Of a stretch of DNA of 46,094 nt, positions 39,518 to 46,094 are shown piece after piece. The DNA comes from Prochlorococcus sp. AG-409-M05. GTDB lineage: Bacteria > Cyanobacteriota > Cyanobacteriia > PCC-6307 > Cyanobiaceae. The notes under the pieces are model-generated. The model was not told the DNA's origin. It saw only the letters and a program-made list of their open reading frames with translations, and searched no databases. A program made the position numbers and the translations under genes. Position 1 is the stretch's first letter; every line of letters starts with the position of its first letter. Location of the stretch: positions 1 through 46,094 of the forward strand of contig QCKJ01000011.1 in assembly GCA_003215435.1 (NCBI GenBank). The letters are read 5' to 3'.

Positions 39518-40546
39518 ATGGCCCAATTCGAGACAAATAAAAAGCAATGGAGTAAATGGCATGATCGACTCCACTGCTATTTAAGTAGGGATCAAGATCT
39601 TCTTCCTATAGGAGCTTCTCTACTAATTGCAGTGTCTGGCGGCCAAGACTCTATGGCTCTTCTTGGGCTGTTGATCGATTTAAAGCGGCTTTACAAGTGG
39701 AGGTTGGAAGTATGGCACGGCAACCATGGTTGGCATGCAAGCTCCGAGGAAGTCTTACAGGGTGTACATCAATGGTGTAAAAAAAACAATATTCCGTTTA
39801 ATTCAAGCAAAGCTAAAAAAAATGAAGCTAAAAATGAAAAATCAGCTCGCGAGTGGAGATACAAAGAACTCACAATTACGGCTGAACAACTCTCATTGAG
39901 AACCCCAGACAAACCATTTCATCGTGTAATCACTGGGCATACTGGAAGTGATCGAGCAGAAACATTCCTGCTTAACCTTGCTAGGGGAACTGATTTAAGT
40001 GGGCTGAGCAGTATGCGGAGTATCAGACTATTAAATTCCTCCTACCATCAAAACCAACTAAAATTAGTGAGGCCCCTTTTAGGTTTCACCAGAAAGCAAA
40101 CTGAACAAATCTGCAGCGAGCTCAACCTTCCTGTTTGGCTTGATCCAACAAATAATGACAAAAGCTTTAGTAGAAATAAACTGCGTCATGAGGTTATTCC
40201 TGTCTTAGAAAGTCTTCATCCTGGTTCAAGCCTTCGAATTGCATCATTAGCAAAGCGTTTAGAAAAGCATAAAGATGATCAAGAGTCCTTTGCCCTGCTA
40301 GCAATGGAACTCTTATCTAGTGAAAATTCACTAGATAGAAAAGCACTCAGCAAACTATCGATTTCAGCACGTTCTACAATAATCTACCTATGGCTAAAAA
40401 AGGCTGGTGGGCCAGCAATCTCAGCCTGTCAACTTGAAGAATTAAGTCACAAAATAGATGCTGAAAAACCTAATGGATCATTAGACATATCTAAAGGTTG
40501 GAAGATATTGTGGAATAAGAAAGTTATTAATGCTTCCTCTATCTGA
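39518..40546 (+). CDS. tilS: tRNA(Ile)-lysidine synthetase
   Basis: Converts C34 of tRNA-Ile(CAU) to lysidine, so AUA is read as isoleucine. The 342-residue protein has the PP-loop LLIAVSGGQDSMALLGLL near residues 36-53, WHGNHGWHASSEE, TGHTGSDRAETFLLNLARGTDLSGL, VRPLLGFTRKQTEQICSE and DPTNNDKSFSRNKLRHEV, all TilS hallmarks. It has the short form, without the long C-terminal domain of E. coli TilS. Essential enzyme; AUA codons are frequent in this AT-rich genome. Confidence 0.95.
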   Translation: MAQFETNKKQWSKWHDRLHCYLSRDQDLLPIGASLLIAVSGGQDSMALLGLLIDLKRLYKWRLEVWHGNHGWHASSEEVLQGVHQWCKKNNIPFNSSKAKKNEAKNEKSAREWRYKELTITAEQLSLRTPDKPFHRVITGHTGSDRAETFLLNLARGTDLSGLSSMRSIRLLNSSYHQNQLKLVRPLLGFTRKQTEQICSELNLPVWLDPTNNDKSFSRNKLRHEVIPVLESLHPGSSLRIASLAKRLEKHKDDQESFALLAMELLSSENSLDRKALSKLSISARSTIIYLWLKKAGGPAISACQLEELSHKIDAEKPNGSLDISKGWKILWNKKVINASSI

Positions 40547-40586
40547 TTAATATTCAAGGAAAACTTAATTGCAATTAACTTAAATT

Positions 40587-42551
40587 CTAGGCAGCAGCAG
40601 AGCGCCTTCTCCTAGTTCTACCTGATTCAGCAACTTCAGACTCAGATTTCACCGAAACATCCGTTTTGCTTGCAGAAGAGGAAGTTGATGGACTATTAAT
40701 CTTTCGTCGAAGATTACCTTTTGTGGAGGAATTAGCTGAGGTCTGCTTTGTTTCAGACTCTTCTAAAGGGAGACCTTTATAAGCCGGTGTTCCTCCTGGT
40801 GCTGGCTGAATCAAGCACAAAATCAATGGCTCCACTTGTAATTCCCTACGTATCCTTCTGCATAAACCAACTTCTACTTCCCTTTGTAATCCCATCCAAT
40901 CAACCTCGGGAATCTTGGAATCTGTTTGACGAGTAAGTTGTTTCCAACGATTCTCAAGCACCCAACTGATCTCTCTTTCAGTCCAAAGTGACATCTTTCG
41001 AGCATCGACAGTAGTAACTACACCGCGAAGGTTGACCCTAGGAGGAGCAACCATTACCCCATCAGTACTAATCGGTGAAAGAACAGTAACTACTCCATCT
41101 TCTGCTAGTTGTTGACGTTCCTTGAGAACTCTTGCGTCCACGATCCCATTCCTAGATGCATCAAGCAATTCAATACCAGCTTTTACAGGATCTCCTTTAA
41201 TGATTTTATCGGCAGTTAGCTCAACAACATCACCATTATCAAGAATCAAGATGTTCTCATTAGGAACCCCCATGGACTGAGCACTTTTACTGTGACAAAC
41301 AAGCATTCTGTGCTCTCCATGAACTGGAACAAAAAACTTTGGTTTTGTAAGAGCAAGCATCAATTTTTGATCCTCTTGAAAGCCGTGACCAGAAACATGA
41401 ATACCTTCACCCTTTCCATAAACAACTTTCGCGCCAAGCATCATTAAACGGTCAATAGTATTAACAACAGAGATAGTGTTACCAGGGATAGGACTTGCCG
41501 AAAATATAATCGTATCGCTTGTTTTAACTTGAACATGTTGATGTTCGCCACGTGAAATCCTGCTAAGTGCTGCAAGGGGTTCACCTTGACTTCCTGTCAT
41601 CAACAACAAAGTCTCTCTATCTGGTAAATCGCGAATCTGTTTAATAGGAACAAACAGTTCATCAGGGGCTCTCATATACCCAAGTTCGCGAGCCTTAGCT
41701 ATCACATTGACCATGGACCTCCCTAATAACCCAACCTTACGGCCGTTCTTGAGAGCCAATTCCAAAATCATTGACACGCGATGTATAGAACTGGCAAAAG
41801 TAGTGACAATTACTCTTCCATCCGCTTCAGAAATATGACGGTCTAACGATGCAAATACAGATCTTTCAGGAGGACAAAAGCCAGGAACTTCAGCATTAGT
41901 AGAATCACTAAAAAGACATAACACTCCCTTTTCACCAAATTGTGCAAGGCGTGCTAAATCAAAATGTTCACCATCTACAGGGGTATGATCAAATTTAAAA
42001 TCTCCTGTAAAAATGATAGTTCCAACTGGTGAAGTTATTGCCAATGAAAAACTATCTGCCATTGAATGTGTATTTCTAATAAACTCAACCGAAAAATGCT
42101 GTCCAACTTTTACCTGATCTCGAGGTCCAACAGTCTGAATAGTTGTTCTATCAGTAACTCCTGCTTCCTCCATCTTTCCTTGAAGCATGGACATTGCTAA
42201 GCGTGGACCATAAATAACTGGAATATTAAAGTGCTTTAAATGATGAGAAATGCCACCAATATGATCTTCATGACCATGGGTCACGATCATTCCTCTAATA
42301 CGTCTTTGATTCTCTCGAAGATAAGTGGTATCTGGCATTACAACATTGACACCATGCATCCCATCACTAGGAAATGCCAAGCCAGCATCAACCAGCATGA
42401 TGTCGTCTCCGTATTCAAAAACACAAGTGTTTTTTCCTATCTCATGTAATCCTCCTAAGGGAATGACACGCAAAGGAGACTGTTTTGTTTTCCCTTCCTT
42501 CGGAGAAAGTGATTTCGATGTAATAGTTGAGGTGGTGCTACTAGACGTCAT
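40587..42551 (-). CDS. rnj: Ribonuclease J
   Basis: Metallo-beta-lactamase/beta-CASP ribonuclease with endonuclease and 5'-3' exonuclease activity. The 654-residue protein has RVIPLGGLHEIGKN, the metal motif VTHGHEDHIGG (HxHxDH), FTGDFKFD, the beta-CASP blocks LLGRSMVNVI and VHVSGHG-like IHVSGHGFQED, and FVPVHGEHRML. An N-terminal Ser/Thr-rich leader of 25 residues and a basic C-terminal tail ending in GRTRRRRSAAA are outside the core. Located 66 bp downstream of dapA, in the order asd-dapA-rnj. Confidence 0.95.
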   Translation of the reverse strand: MTSSSTTSTITSKSLSPKEGKTKQSPLRVIPLGGLHEIGKNTCVFEYGDDIMLVDAGLAFPSDGMHGVNVVMPDTTYLRENQRRIRGMIVTHGHEDHIGGISHHLKHFNIPVIYGPRLAMSMLQGKMEEAGVTDRTTIQTVGPRDQVKVGQHFSVEFIRNTHSMADSFSLAITSPVGTIIFTGDFKFDHTPVDGEHFDLARLAQFGEKGVLCLFSDSTNAEVPGFCPPERSVFASLDRHISEADGRVIVTTFASSIHRVSMILELALKNGRKVGLLGRSMVNVIAKARELGYMRAPDELFVPIKQIRDLPDRETLLLMTGSQGEPLAALSRISRGEHQHVQVKTSDTIIFSASPIPGNTISVVNTIDRLMMLGAKVVYGKGEGIHVSGHGFQEDQKLMLALTKPKFFVPVHGEHRMLVCHSKSAQSMGVPNENILILDNGDVVELTADKIIKGDPVKAGIELLDASRNGIVDARVLKERQQLAEDGVVTVLSPISTDGVMVAPPRVNLRGVVTTVDARKMSLWTEREISWVLENRWKQLTRQTDSKIPEVDWMGLQREVEVGLCRRIRRELQVEPLILCLIQPAPGGTPAYKGLPLEESETKQTSANSSTKGNLRRKINSPSTSSSASKTDVSVKSESEVAESGRTRRRRSAAA

Positions 42552-42617
42552 GGTGAGCAGGGTATAAAAAAGCTAACTAGGGAATAAGTGAGATTGATCA
42601 CTAAAGCGGCCTTCACG

Positions 42618-43526
42618 TCAGGTTTGACGTAGGGCATTCAGGATAATTAAAAGAGAGTTTCTCATTTCATCATTTAGAGGAATCAAAGGACTTCTAGGAG
42701 GCCCAACTGGCCAACCATTTAACTCAAGGGCTGCCTTAACAGGTATTGGATTTGTCGTTGAAAAAAGAGCCTTAATCAATGGCTGAAGCTCTTCATGCTG
42801 GGCTAAAGCTTGAAAAACTTCTCCATCCAAATAAGCGGTGATCATCGACTTAATCTGACGACAAGCCACATGACTAGCAACACTAACTACACCTACAGCT
42901 CCAACAGACAACATTGGTAAAAGCAGTCCATCATCCCCGCTATAGACAGCCAACCTAGAACCACAATGCATTCTAAGCTGTGTTACCTCATCTGTGCTTC
43001 CACTAGCAGCTTTAAAACTAACTACATTTGGGCAATTCATTAACCGTGCAACTGTTTCTGGAGCAAGAGAGCAACCTGTCCGGCCAGGAATGTTGTAAAG
43101 CATTAGAGGCAAATCAGGAGCTGCTTCTGCAACAGAACGAAAGTGCCTCTCAAGACCATCTTGAGGAGGCTTGTTGTAATAAGGAACTACAACCAATGCC
43201 CCATCAGCACCACAACGAGCAGCCTCACGCGTAGCCTCTATTGCCTCAGCAGTGCTATTACTTCCAGTACCAGCCAATATTTGTACATTCGAACCCACTG
43301 CACTTCTAACCTCTTTCAGTAGTTGATGTTGTTCCTGCCATGTCAAAGTTGGAGACTCACCAGTCGTTCCACATACAACTAAACCATCAGATCCCTCTTT
43401 AACTAGATAACGAGCAAGTTTGCATGCTAAGGGGAAGTCAACTAAACCTTCTTTATTAAATGGAGTAACCATCGCTGTAAGTAAGCGTCCAAAAGGTTGA
43501 GGAGAAAAATCCATCAAAAAGCTCAT
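42618..43526 (-). CDS. dapA: 4-hydroxy-tetrahydrodipicolinate synthase
   Basis: Condenses aspartate semialdehyde and pyruvate in lysine/diaminopimelate synthesis. The 302-residue TIM barrel has [30 protein letters not shown], the [11 protein letters not shown] motif with the catalytic Tyr, and [11 protein letters not shown] with the Schiff-base Lys. The ATG at 43526 overlaps the asd stop by 4 bp, so the enzyme that makes its substrate is translated just before it. Confidence 0.97.
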   Translation of the reverse strand: MSFLMDFSPQPFGRLLTAMVTPFNKEGLVDFPLACKLARYLVKEGSDGLVVCGTTGESPTLTWQEQHQLLKEVRSAVGSNVQILAGTGSNSTAEAIEATREAARCGADGALVVVPYYNKPPQDGLERHFRSVAEAAPDLPLMLYNIPGRTGCSLAPETVARLMNCPNVVSFKAASGSTDEVTQLRMHCGSRLAVYSGDDGLLLPMLSVGAVGVVSVASHVACRQIKSMITAYLDGEVFQALAQHEELQPLIKALFSTTNPIPVKAALELNGWPVGPPRSPLIPLNDEMRNSLLIILNALRQT

Positions 43527-44554
43527 GGGTAAGAAAGTAGCAATTCAGCAATTTGAATAGCATTCAGGGCAGCTCCTTTCCTTATCTGATCACCACAAAG
43601 CCAAAGCTCAAGCGCATTTTGTTCACTAATATCTTGTCTAATACGGCCAACAGCGACCGCGTCTTTACCTGCAACATCTGTTGGCATTGGAAACCGATTG
43701 GATTGTGTATCTTCAATTAAATGAATACCCTTTGCATTACCAAGAATTTGTTGAACTTCATCTAAAGAAAAAGGTTCAGAAAACTCGATATTGATAGACT
43801 CTGAATGAGCTCTAAGTACAGGTACACGAACACATGTAGCAGTAAGCTTTAGATTAGAAATTCCTAAGATCTTTCTCGTCTCATTAATCATTTTCATCTC
43901 TTCCTCACAATATTTATTTGTATTTAATGGGGAATTATGAAGGAAAAGATTGAAAGCAAGAGAATTAGGTAAAACTTCACTCTTAGGAATATCTCCGTTT
44001 AGGACACTTTGAGTATGTTGCTTAAGTTCTTCCATTGCTCTAGCACCAGCGCCACTTACGGACTGATATGTAGAAATAACTACCCTTCTAATAGGCCATC
44101 TTTCAGCCAAAGGGGCAAGTGCCAAGGTAAGTAAAATTGTGGTGCAATTTGGATTGGCAATTACACCCTTATGAGTTCTTGCAGCCTGTGGATTAACTTC
44201 TGGAACAACAAGAGGAACATCTTGTTCCATCCGAAAAGCGCTCGAATTATCAATCATTACCGCACCAGATTGAATGATTGAATCCTTCCACTTACGTGAT
44301 ACAGAGGCTCCTGCTGAAGCCAACACCAAATCCACATCTTTAAAAGAGCCTTGAGTGACCTCTTTTACAGAGTGCTTATGACCACTCCAAATCTGAGTGC
44401 TACCTGCTGACCTAGCCGAAGCCAATAAGCGAAGCTCCTTCACAGGAAAATCACGCTCTTCTAACAACTGAAGCAATTCCTGTCCAACAGCTCCGCTTGA
44501 ACCAAGGACGGCAACAGTGAGGGGACGATCTTTGGGAAAAGTATTCGTTATCAA
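43523..44554 (-). CDS. asd: Aspartate-semialdehyde dehydrogenase
   Basis: NADPH-dependent reduction of aspartyl phosphate to the semialdehyde. The 343-residue protein has [53 protein letters not shown] with the active-site Cys, and [17 protein letters not shown]. Forms an operon with dapA. Together with lysC at 34800 it provides the enzymes from aspartate to dihydrodipicolinate. Confidence 0.97.
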   Translation of the reverse strand: MITNTFPKDRPLTVAVLGSSGAVGQELLQLLEERDFPVKELRLLASARSAGSTQIWSGHKHSVKEVTQGSFKDVDLVLASAGASVSRKWKDSIIQSGAVMIDNSSAFRMEQDVPLVVPEVNPQAARTHKGVIANPNCTTILLTLALAPLAERWPIRRVVISTYQSVSGAGARAMEELKQHTQSVLNGDIPKSEVLPNSLAFNLFLHNSPLNTNKYCEEEMKMINETRKILGISNLKLTATCVRVPVLRAHSESINIEFSEPFSLDEVQQILGNAKGIHLIEDTQSNRFPMPTDVAGKDAVAVGRIRQDISEQNALELWLCGDQIRKGAALNAIQIAELLLSYP

Positions 44555-44666
44555 ACTTTTGATGAGGTTTAGGCCAAAACAGTTACTTGCTTATCTGATC
44601 TCAGAGCTATAGCCAAATAGGATAATCACTACAAACTGATCTAGACAAGATTTTGTTACCACAATA

Positions 44667-44687
44667 CTTTGTAGACCTCTTACAAAG
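44667..44687. promoter_or_regulatory. Perfect inverted repeat between asd and tig
   Basis: CTTTGTA / TACAAAG, 7-bp arms with a 7-base spacer, lies midway in the 171-bp divergent gap of asd and tig, 38 bases before the tig ATG. It resembles the core of an NtcA site (GTA-N8-TAC) but with N7 spacing. It could be an operator or a leader hairpin for tig. Confidence 0.4.
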
Positions 44688-44725
44688 GGTACTTAAGGTA
44701 TTTTCCTGCTTACGATACTTCCACC

Positions 44726-46094
44726 ATGAGCGCTGTTGAACTAAAGGTTAAAACTGAACCCCGGCCTAGCAGCCGTTTAGCGGTGAAAGTGGAAATTCCC
44801 GCAGAACGGTGCAAGTCAAGTTATGAAGAAGCTATCTCACGTCTAAGTAGATCCATAAAACTACCTGGCTTTCGTAAAGGGAAAGTTCCAAAAGCCGTTC
44901 TTGTCCAACAAATTGGGCAAATTCGTATAAGAGCAACAGCCCTAGAAAATCTCATTGATAGCGTATGGCGAGAAGCACTGGAACAGACTTCTATAAAACC
45001 CTTGTGTGAACCAGATTTAGATGGAGGGTTCGAAGAACTTCTGGGTAATTTTGAACCAGATAAAGACCTCGCTCTAACCCTAGAAACAGATATTGCTCCA
45101 ACGCCTAAACTCAAGTCCACAAAAGGTTTAAAGGCAGAAGCAGAAGCAGTCTCTTTTAATCCTGAGCAAATTGATGAACTTATAGAGCAATCTCGCAAGC
45201 AACTTGCAACTCTTATTCCTGTAGATGACCGTCCAGCAGCAGAGGGTGATTTAGCTGTGGTGGATTTCAAAGGTACCTTTAAAGACGATGGAAGTGAAAT
45301 CGAAGGTGGGAGTGCCGAATCAATGGATATCGAATTAGAAAAAGGCCAAATGATTCCTGGGTTTATTGAAGGAATTATTGGAATGGCCATTAACGAAGAA
45401 AAGACCCTGAACTGCAAATTCCCTGAGGATTACTCAAGCGAAATAGCCAGAGGGAGAGAGGCAACCTTCTTGCTCAAAATTAAAGAGCTGAAAACACGTG
45501 AACTACCTGCGCTAGATGATGCTTTTGCAAAACAAGCAAGTGATAAATCCAATATGTCAGAACTGCGTAAAGAGTTAGAAGAGCGTTTGAAGAAGGATGC
45601 ACACCAACGCCATAAAAACAACCGAGATCAAGCCTTGATCACAGCATTAGTAGAACAATTGGAGGTAGATCTTCCAGAAACACTAATACAACAAGAAGTT
45701 AGAAGCTTGATAGAACAAACTGCTAGCAATCTTTCACAACAGGGTGTAGATGTGAAGTCAATGTTTACATCGGAACTTGTTAAATCATTAATGGAATCTT
45801 CAAGAGAAGAAGCAAAAGAAAACCTACGCAAAAACCTTGCCTTGCAAGCACTTGCTGAAGCCGAAAATGTTGAATTAACTGAGGATGAAATTAAAAATAA
45901 ATACAATGAAGTTAAAGAAGAGTTAAACAATGTTAAAAATATTGATGCTGAAAAGTTAAAGGAAGTTGTAAGCAACGATTTACTTCAAGAAAAACTTCTG
46001 GAATGGCTGGAGGGAAATAGTACGATTACAGAAAAATCCCCCGCAAACAAATCTAAGAGCCCTTCTAAAGGCCCTCAGAAAGAAACTAGCCCCA
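44726..46094 (+). CDS. tig: Trigger factor (3' end beyond window)
   Basis: Ribosome-bound chaperone and peptidyl-prolyl isomerase. From the ATG at 44726 the frame stays open to the window end (456 codons seen, no stop). The N-terminal ribosome-binding domain has the signature region [15 protein letters not shown] (contact with uL23), then the FKBP-type PPIase domain (about residues 165-245, with [12 protein letters not shown] and [11 protein letters not shown]) and the C-terminal helical arms ([13 protein letters not shown] onward). The visible tail ([20 protein letters not shown]) is a low-complexity extension, so the gene probably ends soon. Usually upstream of clpP and clpX in picocyanobacteria. 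Confidence 0.95.
   Translation, partial: MSAVELKVKTEPRPSSRLAVKVEIPAERCKSSYEEAISRLSRSIKLPGFRKGKVPKAVLVQQIGQIRIRATALENLIDSVWREALEQTSIKPLCEPDLDGGFEELLGNFEPDKDLALTLETDIAPTPKLKSTKGLKAEAEAVSFNPEQIDELIEQSRKQLATLIPVDDRPAAEGDLAVVDFKGTFKDDGSEIEGGSAESMDIELEKGQMIPGFIEGIIGMAINEEKTLNCKFPEDYSSEIARGREATFLLKIKELKTRELPALDDAFAKQASDKSNMSELRKELEERLKKDAHQRHKNNRDQALITALVEQLEVDLPETLIQQEVRSLIEQTASNLSQQGVDVKSMFTSELVKSLMESSREEAKENLRKNLALQALAEAENVELTEDEIKNKYNEVKEELNNVKNIDAEKLKEVVSNDLLQEKLLEWLEGNSTITEKSPANKSKSPSKGPQKETSP

Noticed and set aside
40565-40578. Palindrome TTAATTGCAATTAA between convergent tilS and rnj as a terminator
   Set aside because: It leaves no loop and is fully AT-rich; probably chance.
44667-44687. 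NtcA site upstream of tig
   Set aside because: The spacing between GTA and TAC is 7, not 8, and no suitably placed -10 box could be assigned; kept only as an unassigned dyad.

Overview
The window is a stretch of chromosome from a marine picocyanobacterium, most likely a low-light Prochlorococcus or a close relative. This rests on base composition (AT-rich but not extreme), the photosystem II gene psbZ, the plastid-conserved ycf23 (DUF561) and ycf52-like genes, a cyanobacterial aspartate kinase with four ACT units, and a SecA with the large cyanobacterial insertion. I recognise the species group by pattern only; I could not search a database.

Left core block (117-11871): mgtE, a thiol glutathione peroxidase, a tightly coupled minus-strand operon gyrB / SH3-like exported protein / crcB / crcB, then miaA, infC, a GntR-type regulator, cysE and secA.

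Accessory block (12277-29063, about 17 kb): a surface-glycan island. It starts with a PglK/MsbA-like ABC exporter, followed by the complete dTDP-L-rhamnose set rfbA-rfbC-rfbD-rfbB on the minus strand and a GNAT acetyltransferase. From about 18.1 kb the DNA becomes clearly more AT-rich. This part holds a GDP-mannose-4,6-dehydratase-like SDR, a FabG-like SDR, a pair of very small thiamine-diphosphate enzyme subunits (E1-alpha-like and E1-beta-like), a sugar SDR, a five-gene overlapping operon hddA-gmhA-(ColD-like dehydrase)-hddC-gmhB, and two glycosyltransferases. hddA, gmhA, gmhB and hddC are the four steps to GDP-D-glycero-D-manno-heptose. The extra genes look like a modification module: 4,6-dehydration, C-3 deoxygenation by a PLP dehydrase that has His in place of the Schiff-base Lys, and a candidate two-carbon branching step by the TPP pair, followed by reduction. 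My best hypothesis is a pathway to a branched 3,6-dideoxy-heptose (or -hexose), analogous in logic to yersiniose but with E1-type subunits. The sugar product is inference; the enzyme families are read directly from motifs.

Right core block (29251-46094): tRNA-Gly(GCC), whose 3' end faces the island, then ribH, psbZ, mutS, cobH/cbiC, holA, lysC, uvrB, ycf23, tilS, RNase J, the dapA-asd pair and the 5' part of tig (trigger factor), which runs off the window end. lysC, asd and dapA supply the first committed steps to lysine and diaminopimelate. No insertion sequence, prophage gene, CRISPR array or rRNA was seen.
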